Assembly: GCF_905220565.1 (NCBI RefSeq)
Contig: NC_059398.1
Location: forward strand, 4,859,177-4,923,176
Direction: 5' to 3'
DNA: 64,000 nucleotides
DNA from: Melitaea cinxia
Lineage: Eukaryota; Arthropoda; Insecta; Lepidoptera; Nymphalidae
Numbering within the stretch: the stretch's first letter is position 1; each line of letters begins with the position of its first letter. This document shows, piece after piece, positions 1-10,647 of the stretch. Position numbers and translations under genes: made by a program. Under the pieces are notes generated by a model. That model saw only the letters and a list, made by a program, of their open reading frames with translations, was not told where the DNA came from and did no database searches.

Positions 1-2040
1 AATATTAAATGATGTCAGAATATTCCTTTCGGGATCTAATAGACTGAAATTGATTGATTAATTTTCCGGTCAGTCAAGTCCATAAATCTTTTAAGCAAAT
101 AAATCTTTTTCACATCAACAACGTTGAACTCCTGAGAGCTGTATCTAGTGAGAAATAGAAGTCAAGAAGATATCAAAAATATACTTGTAAAACAAGCTTT
201 TAAAATTCCGAGATAATGTAACGAGCCAAAGTACGCCACTGCGTACGCACGACGTTACAGCTATCGAGGCATACACGTAAGGCTATTCGTCATCTAGAAA
301 TAAACAGGCGAAGGTAATAATCGAAATAGAATTATAGTACTTGAGTGTGTCGTAACCGTCTGCTTTGGCAGGTCTCTCTTATCTATTGGCGGCCAAGGGA
401 TTTATAAGAATCATGCTCTACATGACTTCGAATATTAGGCTATGTTGCATCAGCCAACTATCTGAACAAGGGCTATTTGTGCGAGATGTATTATTGGATT
501 TTGTAAATACGTAAAAATAATATATATATATATATATAATTTCTGTAATATCATCATGAATAAATAAACTGAATTAAATTTTCCGTCGGTAAGAACCTTG
601 TATTATGCTAGATGTCAATCTTGTTGAATAAACGTATCTAATAAACATTTTTCTTAAATACAATTTAGTTTTAGTGAGTTACGTATTAAAATGAAAATCT
701 TGAATATTCTACACATTATATGTCATCATCAGAAGATAAGTGAGCTAATTTTTTAAAAGAAGTCCTCGTCGTTTAACGAACATTCATAAGATACGTCGAC
801 TCCTGTGAATGATCTGGTCGACTGCAGACCTGCCGTTAGTTAACGTAAGGATTCAAATTTTCTGGTTTAATAGCCAGTCATAAAAATAATAGCTTGTTCT
901 AGCATATTTAAATAATTTTATCGGATTAGGAAGCTTTAATAATAACGCATATTACGTTATAGTCGTTAAATTGCGGTTTACTGTTAATATTCTCTCAGTT
1001 GAATAGTTTTTACGATGTAGACTAGACTATTAAGTAATAAAACATTGTAAAAATTTTAAACAATTATAAAAGTTGTTTTAAAATGAAGAACTAATATTTG
1101 TATAGTTTAATTTTAAGTTGGTCAGTTTTGTTGTTTCTCAATCTGTTGAAAAACATTTGATCTTGGGAAGTAAGAACTTTTTTAATTACAGTTAACAGTA
1201 ATAACTATATTTACATACTGTAAAATACTTGATGTTAATTAATTATAATCGTACATTTAAAAATCTTGGTTTAGAATTTTTTTGATTAATGTACGTATAA
1301 AAAAAAACATACAAGTATTAATGAAAGTTTCACGCCAAAAATATGTCAAAATTGATGGAGAAGCTATTTATACTCTACGTCAAGAATAACCTAAGAGTTG
1401 GTGATAGACATCGGTCTAGCACTATCAAACATGCCATTGTGTGTATTTTAAGATCGATTAAAGCATTCTATGCTTTTTAAAATTTAACTTAATGAAGTCC
1501 GTAAGAAAGCATTTTAGCCAGTATTACAGGAAGTAGGTAAGTGAATTCGTGTTAACAATGACTGATAGTAATTTTATGTTAGATAAATACCAGAGAAAAA
1601 TTCAACATAGACATTCATTTGATTATTTCCGTAAAATTAATAGAAGTAGTAAATCTTGGTCGGAACAATAAAGTATTACGAAATTTATTAGTTCTCTATC
1701 GTTAAATTTATCAAAAAATTCTACTTTTAAAGTAGGTTATTTGTAAATATTTTTCACTGTCACTTATCACTTCTGGCAACACTGGCATTAATGCAACCGC
1801 AATTTAGCACGCTTCCTTAATTGCATTAAGGTTCATACACATAAGAACATCCATGTATCGCTAAATCCAGGGTCACAATCGTGTATAGGGGCAACACTGA
1901 AGTCACAATGCACATTTCACTGTCTTCGTTGATAACACTGTCACATATTGAAACTTACCGTTATCACTTTTCACTTGGTCCCAATCACTGGTTTTATATC
2001 TAGAAATACATTAATTTATAAAAATTATGTTAATATACTA
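1..2040. other. AT-rich stretch, nothing recognised
   Basis: No frame of useful length, no RNA gene and no repeat that I recognise. A short AT run lies near 519-537. A splice-donor-like AGGTAAGTGA lies near 1533 without an exon I can attach to it. Confidence 0.5.
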
Positions 2041-2043
2041 TTA

Positions 2044-2165
2044 GGTCAGGTTAGCGCGCCCCATGAGGAGAGCGTCGTGATTGTGGCGCGCCGGGCGTGG
2101 GAGCAAAACGCAGCTGACTTTTATAAGCTCCGTCCCGAGCCACGGGCGATCTGCCAGCGGTAGCG
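2044..2165. other. Small GC-rich island with inverted repeat and TATA-like box
   Basis: About 120 bases are clearly richer in G and C than the kilobases around them. GCGCGCC (2054-2060) and GGCGCGC (2085-2091) form inverted arms about 24 bases apart. A TTTATAAG box lies at 2120-2127. This could be a host promoter or first exon, or a remnant of a GC-rich transposon. The 71-codon frame through it shows no known motif, so I do not call it a gene. Confidence 0.3.
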
Positions 2166-2669
2166 TCTGTACGAACTTACCACATCTCCTCTCTCTATAT
2201 ACACATATCGATATGAAATTAATAATCTAAAACCCTGGAATAAGGTTGAAACTCATAAACCAATTGATGCATGAACTGCAAATAACGTTTGCAATACTTT
2301 ATTAACTGACAACTTTAGACATTGCTTTTATTGTAAATTTAATTAATAAAAGAAAGCAGATTATCGTGAAGTGTGTGTTGATGTAGTTGTTAGATGGAGA
2401 AATTATCCAATTCTGTTTTCGTTCCTGTAATAATTAATACATAATAAGCTTTATAATGTCTATTAAGATTTCAATTAATAGTCCAAAAATCTGCATAAAA
2501 CAATACATACACATAGGTGTTACAAAAAGTGATAATTTATGGATTTGTAAAATTAATTAATATTTGTAATAAATGTGTGCATATTACTTATACCTATTGT
2601 AGGATATTATTGTAGATAAATCTACTACTACAATTTGGCAAATTTGTAGCCTGCTACGTATCGCTACGG

Positions 2670-3005
2670 CGTAGCAGGTATTAGCTATGCCCGCGACTTC
2701 GTCTGGGTGGAATTTAACAAAAAAGTTATTGTTTAATTCGCAGAGTTATAAAATAGATAAATTTCTGAAATAATTTAAGCCTATTTCTAAAATAATTAAG
2801 CCTTAGTTACTCCTTATTACATCAGCTATCTTCTAGTAAAAGTCCCCTGAAAATTGGTCCAATCGTTTCAGAGATTAGCCGGAACGAACCGACAGACAGA
2901 CAGACAATAATTGTAAATAATGTTATTTTGGTATATGTATGTATGTGTGTAAAAAGCGGTAATTTTAATATAATAAACGGACACTCCAGTTTTATTTATT
3001 TGTAT
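2670..3005. mobile_element. Helitron-like non-autonomous repeat copy
   Basis: It contains 'GCCCGCGACTTCGTCTG', then 'TTTCAGAGATTAGCCGGAAC', a CAGA-rich run and 'ACGGACACTCCAGTTTTAT'. The same block occurs inverted at 7443-7640, and relatives lie at 18716 and 48119. I place it from memory in the Helitron-like dispersed repeats of Lepidoptera; the ends are not precise. Confidence 0.5.
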
Positions 3006-3177
3006 GGATTAGGCTTGCTTTACAGGACGTGTGTATAAGTCAAAAGTTATATAATTTAAATATAGCACTGTAATTAAGCAACATGTATTATTTTTGTAGT
3101 TGATAATTTTTTTTTTGACTTTGGAGATGTGTCAATTTTTACAAAATGATTCAAGTATAATGCTCAGTAATATTATA

Positions 3178-3227
3178 CTCGATCGATCGATCGAACTTGC
3201 GACCGGTGGTGTGTACGCGCGTACACA
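3178..3227. repeat. GATC tetranucleotide run and 18-bp perfect palindrome
   Basis: A run of CGAT units at about 3178-3194 is followed at 3210-3227 by TGTGTACGCGCGTACACA, which equals its own reverse complement. No gene is attached to it. Confidence 0.6.
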
Positions 3228-3810
3228 TAATACGCACCATTAAATCGGAGCAGTCGGTTATAGGGTTACGCTTGGCTAAAATCTCGCGTGATGTAAAGAA
3301 GAAAGGTGGGCTAGATTAGAAAGCGTTTGGCTACAAAATACTGGTATTCAAGTTATAGGGCTGAATAAAATGTACTGTAGGTAGGACATGTTATTTTTCT
3401 ACGGTAAGCATTAGAATATCTTTGCCAGCTGAAAGGTGTAGTTATTCTTATAGGTATTATTTATTTTAAATGAAAAAAATAAAAAAAAAACACGTTATCA
3501 TTGATTACGACTTTCTATTACACTATTCCTGCTCCCTATAAATACCAAAAAGCTGAGATTTAACAACAGACGGTAATTGTACATTTCACAAACATACATC
3601 TCTCTTTATATTGCGTTTCAACAGATTAAAGGGAGTAGCGAATCTTTCCGCGTGGTAAAATGTTTAAATTTAATTTAGCTGCTGGTATTAATAAAGTCGT
3701 AAATGATTCGTAATTACCAGTCGTTGTTTTAAGAAATATAGCTAGGAGGTTTAAAACTGTAAATAGACCACCCGTGCTCGTAAATCGTTCAAAAACATAA
3801 AAGATATTCT
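3228..3810. other. No feature seen
   Basis: AT-rich DNA with no supported coding frame or repeat. Confidence 0.4.
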
Positions 3811-3814
3811 CTCG

Positions 3815-3930
3815 GAATTATTTTCCGGCGCGGGAGCGCCAGAGGGTAATAATCTGATTAAAAAACCACCACGTATGAGCAGTCGTCCGCCTGGATGGGG
3901 CGAGATGGAGTCGCGCTAGCATTCGCTACC
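3815..3930 (+). repeat. GC-rich dispersed repeat, copy 1
   Basis: It opens with 'TTCCGGCGCGGGAGCGCCAG', runs through 'ACCACCACGTATGAGCAG' and ends with 'GGGGCGAGATGGAGTCGCGC'. The same order of blocks is found at 13228-13412 (inverted) and 19128-19262. The family is not one I can name. Confidence 0.55.
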
Positions 3931-4234
3931 TAAATCTTCAAAAGTACCTGACCTAGCTTTATGAACTAGACTAAATTAAAGAATATTTCATTGCTTAGAT
4001 TAAAAAAAAAATATGAATTCATACGGTTTTTTACTATAAATGTAAAAAAAAAATTAAAAATGTGTAGTTTTTCCTACAGTTACAGATGTGCCGTTTTCAT
4101 CATTTTAGTGTTGCCTCCGCGAGCTCGCAATACTGCTGTTATGCTATATGGGTCATTTGCAGGTCTTAATGGTTTTAAATTTGGTTCAGCCAGAAGCCAC
4201 CTTACTGTATCCGTACTAAGATTGTTTTCTAAAG

Positions 4235-4440
4235 CTCGTAAATGATGATTCTTTACTTAAACTTATCTATCAACTTTAAGAGGAAGCGATGTCTCATCAA
4301 CAAATAGCACTATATCCCAAATACCCTTAATATATAATGGTAGATCATTTATCTATATTGAAAAAAGAAAAGGACTTAGAATCGATCCCCGTGGAACGCC
4401 CATTTTTAGTGGACATTCAGAAGAATTGAAGATCGAGGTG
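4235..4440 (-). pseudogene. Reverse transcriptase relic of a LINE
   Basis: On the minus strand the DNA at 4404-4384 reads GVPRGSI, the conserved motif before the catalytic box of non-LTR reverse transcriptases. It is followed by a degraded INDLP segment with a stop, and near 4290-4312 by FVDETSL where an (F/Y)ADDT box is expected. The fragment is only about 65 codons long, has an internal stop and has lost the second aspartate, so it is dead. Related DNA may continue to about 4130. The clade cannot be told from so little; CR1/jockey-like is the best guess. Confidence 0.6.
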
Positions 4441-5289
4441 GTTATTTAGTAATTGTTTTATTAAGTCAATAATCAATTCGTCCGTTTATCAATACGCATA
4501 GATAATAAGTATTCTCGTATCTTTAAAAACCGATACCAGACTGATTAAATAGTAAGTGCTATATGATGCGTATGATGATGATGATACTAGTGTTCGTTTG
4601 TAATTTCGTTTTTGTCTGGAAAGTATCAATGAATATTTCCGTAAATTTATTTTTACATAATTAATTATGTTTGTGAGAAACGATATAACCTGATTTCTTG
4701 CATTATATGTAATCTAAACAGATCTCGCACCTTGGCTTACTCATGGACAAATAATTTTTAATCCAGGTACAAAAATATTTGTTTTCAAAAATAACTAGAC
4801 TTCTACGTAATGAACAACGTAATTGGGCATCACATTATAGCTGATGACGTACTTGTAAGAAAGTGCATCGGCTTGTTCGGCCTTGGTATCAGAAATAACT
4901 TTACCATAAACTAATTCCATCTTTTGTGGAGAATCTGTGCAAACAGATTAGTTTACATTTTTTGCTATATACCTAAATAATTTCTGATTGATTCTTTGAT
5001 GTTTTACTTCATCATGCTTCGTTTTTACTGCTAAGTGACTTTTACAACACGTGTTTTAAAAGGTGATTGGGTGTTTTAACCGAGATAACAAATTAATTTC
5101 TAGGCATCTTTTACTTTGTGTAGTGTATAGCACTGATAAATATTTATTTTTGGTTAAATGCTGCTTGTTAGTAACTTGACACAAATTTAAACAAAATAGA
5201 GTATTTTTTTTTCGAAATTTTTAAATTAGTTATGTACATATTAGGGATTGTGACTTAGACCTATACTATTCTTGTATATTTATATTTAT
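4441..5289. other. No feature seen
   Basis: AT-rich DNA. A short GAT repeat lies near 4566-4583. No coding frame is supported. Confidence 0.4.
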
Positions 5290-5425
5290 ATAACAATTCG
5301 GTCTGTAACATCCTGGGCACAGGCCTCTTTCTCTATGCAAGGAGAAGGATTGGAGTCTAATCCATTACGCTGCTCTACTGTGGGGTGGCTGGGTATATCC
5401 CTACTATGAATAACGATCGGTATCA
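5290..5425 (-). mobile_element. 3' part of a tRNA-type SINE (inverted)
   Basis: Read on the minus strand it contains 'CGATCGTTATTCATAGTAGG', then a 'GGATTAGACTCCAATCCTTC' block and 'AGAGAAAGAGGCCTGTGCCC'. The same order occurs in the SINE at 27128-27430 and in the fragment at 47140-47245. The tRNA-like head is missing here. Confidence 0.6.
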
Positions 5426-6336
5426 GGTATATATATTTTTATACGTCTCAAACTTTATAGTATACCTTATAAAAAAAATAAAAAAAATAAGTTTTATACA
5501 AGGAAAGTACACAATTACACGCACGTTAACTTTACCTTGGTATCTACGTTATGTGGGTACTGTATTATTAATTGTAAAAGATAAATTTTTAAAATTCTAG
5601 GTACGTTAAAAATACTACCGAAAGAAAGTCATACAGTTTATTGGGGAGTAGTGTTGGTTTGATTTTGTCATCAAAGATTAGTGATAGCGCTAACATAACA
5701 GTAACTAGTTCAGACACATTTATTCTCCTATCCACGCTAAAAAAGTAATGCGAAGAAAACAAGTGATGAAATCACTGAGGATACATTGATGATGAAAATA
5801 TAAAGATTAGTATGGTTTAATATAATACTATTCAAAATAAATCCAGTTTAAAATGAATGAGAGATCTCTTAATAATAATTTGGAAACTACCACACGATTG
5901 ATAAGCGCGTATGTAAGCTTGGCATAGAGTGATTGGTCTACAGTTTGGCACGGCCATTGTCTGCAAGCTAGGCGATACTCCATTGCACACGACATGTCTG
6001 TCATGATAACTATTAATCTTCACGATAGAAAAAAATCTAGAAAGTCTTAAATATTTGCCAACTAAGTGATTAAAGACGTTTCACCAACGTTGATTAATTT
6101 CATCAAATAACAAAAGAATCGAGAAATTGGTATCCGTTTATTCTTCTGTCCAGAAAATAAATATTACTATGTGCTACTCTGAGGCTAATAATAATAAATA
6201 TCTTTTCCATTTTCCAAGATTTTTACTTTGACTTAAATGTTTTTTCTTTGTTTTTCTAAATTTTTTGAGAGGCTCTATTTTTTTTTGTTTAGCTGCCACA
6301 GAAAGAAACATCGATTATCATCCAGAAAAGTAAACG
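5426..6336. other. No feature seen
   Basis: AT-rich sequence. The short frames show no protein motif. Confidence 0.4.
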
Positions 6337-6545
6337 TCTGAAATGTTTATTTTATTATTTATTTATTTATTTATTTATTACTTCTTGCATACATAATTAT
6401 AATCAAACACTGTTACGTAGTAAAAAAAAAAAAGAAAAAAAAAACAACAGAACAGAAATGAAATTACACAAAAGGTAGTTACAATGACAGCATGCAAAGG
6501 CGGTCTTATTGCTTTAAGCAATCTCTTCCAGACAACCCCAATGAA
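6337..6545 (-). mobile_element. 3' end of a LINE, 5'-truncated
   Basis: On the minus strand it reads 'GTCTGGAAGAGATTGC', 'GCAATAAGACCGCCTTTGCA', then an A-rich stretch and an AATA tetranucleotide tail (6355-6386 as TTTA repeats on the plus strand). The 'TGGAAGAGATCGC...GCGATAAG' block is a CR1/jockey-type 3' UTR hallmark in Lepidoptera and also occurs at 9080-9120 and 24780-24840. Confidence 0.6.
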
Positions 6546-6875
6546 TCCCAATGAAATCTTTTATGTTATTATTATTATTTTATTTTATGTTTAACATATA
6601 ATTATTTGTTTCTGGACTAAGGTATAAGCATATTTATATAATAAAATCCTATTAACGATTTTTCATGTGCCTACAAATAAATTTTAAGCTTGTATCCTAT
6701 TTTATTCTCTGTAACAAATTTTCTAAATCGCAGACTTGTGGATTTATGTCGCTGTTCTTCATGCAGGATATGTAACAGAATGTTTAACTATTGAGTTATT
6801 ACCAATATCTTTCATTAGAATCTACATATCGAAACGGTGTTAAATTCACAATTACTATTATGATTAAATAATTAA

Positions 6876-7153
6876 AAAAACCGAGGTGTGATATACCAGG
6901 AAATATCCTGCTCAAAATCGGGGGCAGCCCGACTGGGCAAGAACCTCGCCCGTACAGGTCATAGCGAAATAATACTGCTTTCAAGCAGTGTTGTGTTCCT
7001 GTGGAGAGTAAGGTGACCAGAGCTCCTAAAGGGTATTGCTGATAGGGTCAGTACTCGCTTGCAACGTTTTTGGTGTTACAGGCGTCTATAAACTACGTTA
7101 ATCGCTTACCATTAGGTGGCCGTACGCCTGTTTGGCGACCTAGCTGTATAAAA
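6876..7153 (+). mobile_element. SINE-like repeat with 'ACCATCAGGTGAGCC' tail, copy 1
   Basis: This family begins near 'GGAAATATCCTGCTCAAA', contains 'GCAGCCCGACTGGG', 'ATAATACTGCTTTCAAGCAG' and 'GGTGACCAGAGCTCC', and ends with 'AATCGCTTACCATTAGGTGG', a CGTACGC block and an A-run. Other copies lie at 20618, 21055, 22185, 28733, 50006 and 62182. The 3' end matches the tail of the LINE at 10648-12998, which probably supplies its enzyme. Confidence 0.7.
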
Positions 7154-7382
7154 AAAAAATTTTAAAATGACGAATCAAAATTATACTTAAATCTCATATA
7201 TCTTAATAGATTATTTTTTGATTTGATTATTACTCGTATTTGGGAATTTAGTAGAACATAATGATTTTTTTTAAATATTTTCAAGGAAAAGTATAGGTCT
7301 GATTCTTATTATTTGTTTTTGTATTACCCACACATTAGGAAATTATAAAAAAAAATTAATATCATATCTAAAAGTACCGACA

Positions 7383-7412
7383 CTATTTTCGGGGTTCGAT
7401 CCCCGCTGAAAA
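7383..7412 (+). other. Isolated tRNA-like B box
   Basis: CGGGGTTCGATCCCCG is a perfect T-arm-like hairpin with the B-box core GGTTCGATCC. No A box or tRNA body lies at the right distance, so this is a SINE or tRNA relic and not a tRNA gene. Confidence 0.4.
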
Positions 7413-7442
7413 ATATTTTTGGTATAGGTCTGATTTGAAACT

Positions 7443-7640
7443 TCTCATCTATACGCATAAATAAAATTGGAGTGTCTGTTTGTAATATTTAAATAATCGC
7501 TTTTTACTAAATACATATGGATATATACGATGAATGTACCAAAATATTTTTTTTACAATTTTTGTCTGTCTGTCTGTCTGTTTGTTTCGGCTAATCTCTG
7601 AAATGGTTGGACTGATTTTGACATGATTTCACGACTTTCA
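7443..7640. mobile_element. Helitron-like repeat, inverted copy of 2670-3005
   Basis: It contains 'AAAATTGGAGTGTCTGTTTG', TCTG repeats and 'TTTCGGCTAATCTCTGAAAT'. These are the reverse complements of blocks in the copy at 2670-3005. Confidence 0.55.
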
Positions 7641-8195
7641 CATTTGCAAAATTTATTATAAAGTATGTTTCATTCTCTTATCAGCTCGATGAAGATCGAT
7701 TTAGGTTCGGATCTTAGACCATCAACAATTCGAAAATTGTAAATCATAATACGTAATATCTGTGTAAAATGATAGGATTACAAAACAAGTTATATTCGCT
7801 AACATTTAAAAAATAAGTCGACATGTCATTTGACAATCTACAAGTAGAAAATAAATAAAAGTTTCAAATTGACACTACGTCAATCGCTTCACTTCAAGGG
7901 ATCATGTGAAGAAAACTGAAACGGCACATAATTTGAATAGTATATTTCGAAACGTAGCCTATAATACGATTCCTCGTAGGTGCTATTTTCTCAATAAACA
8001 TCGAGTAGACAATATTTACACATACAACATACATACACATGTGCGTGCTCTTAAAGAATCACTTTGCTAGTTTCGTAATTGAATAAAAGGAAGATTGGCT
8101 TACCGCCAGGTTTTACCTGCCTACTCACATATGCAATTGCTCTTTTGTATAATATATAAACGTACAAATTTGTAGTGTATATACGTCAAACGTCA
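7641..8195. other. No feature seen
   Basis: AT-rich DNA without a supported frame. Confidence 0.4.
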
Positions 8196-8398
8196 CGTCT
8201 GTTCCTAAGGTAAGGCAACTTAATGCTTGTGTTATAGGTAACAATAGGCTGTTATAGGTTATACGACGATAAATACATATAAATATTACTTATATAAATA
8301 AATACAAATATCACACCCAGATTTGAGGCGGGAATTGAACTCGCAACCCCCAGAGCAAAAAGCAGGGTCATTGCAAACTGCACCAAAGGGCTAGTCAA
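8196..8398 (-). mobile_element. tRNA-headed SINE (inverted)
   Basis: On the minus strand the right end reads CCTTTGGTGCAGTTTGC, an A-box-like segment, and about 40 bases later GCGAGTTCAATTCCCGCC, a B-box match. The body continues with an AT-rich linker, then 'AACACAAGCATTAAGTTGCC' and 'TTAGGAACAGACG'. A headless copy of the same body lies at 16053-16142 (plus). Confidence 0.6.
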
Positions 8399-8530
8399 AA
8401 TTTATATTTATACCAGCCGACCTGGCGAACTTCGTACAGCCTTATTTTTTCCTTGAATATAATAATTATATTGTTCAAATTGTATCGAAATAAAATAAAG
8501 CCTATAAAATATAAAATAAAATAAAATAAG

Positions 8531-9180
8531 CCTTAAAGAACGGTTTACGTTTCTTTGCGATTCCCATGAGCGATCCCTTAGATCTGAATCCAATTTGCTT
8601 CTGAAAATTCCTCCCCATTCTACCTCCTTCTACTCCAATTCATTTACTGTTAATGCTGCCCGTCTGTGGAACTCTCTTCCGCTTTCAATAAAACAAGCTC
8701 CAACACTAGCTTGCTTCAAGCAACGCCTTAAAAAGCATTATATGTCGCTCATTAAGTCATAACTGTCGCGATTTGTAGTTTACTTTAAGTATACATATAT
8801 GTATATATTTATGTGTGTGTGTGTATATATGTATATATTTTTATATGTGTATGTATGTATGTGTGTATGTATATTTATGTGTGTGTATATGTATATTATA
8901 TAGTATACACTAAAATATTTACTTATTTATGTTTTTTTTTTTTTTTTTTTTTTCTTTAATAATTATGTAAGTCTATCATATCGTAGTTTTTATCTATTTA
9001 TTATTGATTTTTCCTCCTTAATTTGTGCACACTTCTAACCGCTGCTACTGTATCGTGTCCAGTTCCCAAAGGTTATCTGGAAGAAATCGCTATTTAGCGA
9101 TAAGATCGCCTTTGTACATCTTGTATTGTATCTTTCTTTATATGTGTCTGTATTTTGGTGTACATTAAGAATAAATAAAT
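8531..9180 (+). mobile_element. 5'-truncated CR1-like LINE fragment
   Basis: It consists of the last 77 codons of the reverse transcriptase ORF and a 3' UTR with TG/TA repeats, a T-run at 8933-8954, 'TCTGGAAGAAATCGC', 'GCGATAAGATCGCCTTTGTA' and an AATAAATAAATAAA tail. AAGCCT occurs at both borders (near 8528 and 9181), a candidate target-site duplication obscured by AAAT repeats. Confidence 0.7.
8532..8762 (+). pseudogene. C-terminal remnant of LINE reverse transcriptase ORF
   Basis: The 76 residues to the TAA at 8760-8762 begin LKERFTFL and include FTVNAARLWNSLP and a basic LKKHY end. This is the C-terminal signature of CR1/jockey-type ORF2 proteins. The CR1-like element at 39058-41978 has the matching SYLKERFELL and AVRLWNALP segments, so the two are related families. 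No catalytic part remains. Confidence 0.7.
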
Positions 9181-9378
9181 AAAGCCTATCTTTCAAGTTG
9201 GATCAAGCTGCACACGGTGTGCGAATTTGATAAAAATTGGTTAAGTAGTTTAGGAGACTATCGCGGATATACAACGTGAGTCGTAATTTATATACCTATT
9301 ATGATATTTTTATTAAAATATTAAATTAAACGTACGTTACGTTATGTTACGTCAATGATAAGGAAAAAATTAAGGATT

Positions 9379-9690
9379 TTAAAAATATCTAAGAAAAGTT
9401 TTAAGTCGGTTTATGTACCAAGCTGTATCTGCGTCACCGTTCACGAATTTCGTACCTTTTATTAATTCTAAAAACTTAAACATATACGACAGCGCCATAT
9501 TTACATTCGCAGTTTTCAGTTCTTTTAAACACAACTCATAAAATCGACTGTTCCTACGATTGCTTATTAAATACCTGTATTTAGAATAAAATTTAATATA
9601 GATAGATAAGTAATTTGAACTTTGAAGCGAAAACGTTGTCACTGTCCATAAATTTAATTGTAATATCATAAATAATCGTATGAGACCCAT
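9379..9690 (-). CDS. Hypothetical small protein with signal-peptide-like start
   Basis: This is a 103-residue frame starting MGLIRLFMILQLNLW. The start has a short charged segment and then a hydrophobic run of about 15 residues, which could be a secretion signal. The rest is rich in basic and aromatic residues (YSKYRYLISNRR), with a single Cys and no domain that I recognise. The start context (TTAAATGG) is acceptable. Codon choice cannot separate it from chance in such AT-rich DNA. It may be a real small secreted protein, part of a larger spliced gene, or a random frame. Confidence 0.2.
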   Translation of the reverse strand: MGLIRLFMILQLNLWTVTTFSLQSSNYLSIYIKFYSKYRYLISNRRNSRFYELCLKELKTANVNMALSYMFKFLELIKGTKFVNGDADTAWYINRLKTFLRYF

Positions 9691-10640
9691 TTAAATTTGA
9701 CAACTAGCTAAAATGATGAAATGGCAGTCTAAATAAGAAGTCTAAAGGCAGCTTAAATAAGTTTAACTTTCAATATTTATTAACTTTTCTTGGGGAATTT
9801 AAGAAAAGTAAGATTGGCAGCAAGTTTGCGATGTCTGGTGTAGCAGGTGTCTACAGGTTACGGTAATCACTTAGCAACTAGCGAAACGACGCTGATTTCA
9901 CCCTAGTGGAATAAAGAAAAACTGTACGTAAAGAAAATAAAATGCTTATTGTAACACTCATTAGAAAGCAAATATCATCCAAAATTTTATAAGTAACACC
10001 GGATTCAAAATTAATGGTTTTCCTTTTCAAATTTATCAAAAATGTTGCGACATCGTGAAAACCTTTATTTTATGGCGATCACTAGTTGTTGAGATTTGTA
10101 CAGTTTGTACTCCAATTTTTTCTACTATTAAAAGCTGGAAAATGTCCTTATGTGTTACTACATACACTAAGATTCTCTAAGACTCGCTAAAAGTGTACTG
10201 CTACTAATTTTGGTCGGTGCAGATGCTTGTTATCAAAACTTGTGGAATCACCTTATAAATGAGTTCGATTGATTCTGAAACATTAGATTCATACTTGGAC
10301 TCATGTTTCATAGTTCGTCAGAAGAGATCACCACTTACGATTTATCAGTTCAGTTTTAACTAGGTACTAAAATTTGCTTAATTTTTCTTCTATTTTTATT
10401 GTGTCTGAATCAGTTATTATTTCGCAATATTAATTATGTCTCATGCTAATTGTACTGATATGCTTCGTTCAGGTGCTTTGTTCCGTCGTAGGTAAAAAAT
10501 GTCATTATACGAACCAATATTGGTTTGTATATAAATACGCTAAGCTTAAAAACTTGTAATTCTATAATTTTAATTTCAATGATATACTTCCTCCGCTTAA
10601 CTCAGCAGCTTTGGAGTAGTAAAATTTACTTTCTTGTTCT
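9691..10640. other. No feature seen
   Basis: AT-rich DNA with no supported frame or repeat. Confidence 0.4.
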
Positions 10641-10647
10641 AACTTTT

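Larger units (their letters stand above)
8408..9295 (+). mobile_element. Helitron-like repeat split by a LINE fragment
   Basis: The left part (8408-8530) carries 'GCCGACCTGGCGAACTTCGT'. The right part (9181-9295) carries 'AAGTTGGATCAAGCTGCACA' and 'GTTAAGTAGTTTAGGAGACT'. An uninterrupted relative in the other orientation lies at 47922-48118, where the two parts are contiguous, so the piece between them here is an insertion. Confidence 0.65.

Noticed and set aside
4384..4440. Plus-strand reading near 4360-4420 as a coding region
   Set aside because: The recognisable GVPRGS motif is on the minus strand; the plus frame is a shadow.
7383..7412. tRNA gene
   Set aside because: Only a T-arm/B-box hairpin is present; there is no acceptor stem, D-arm or anticodon arm.
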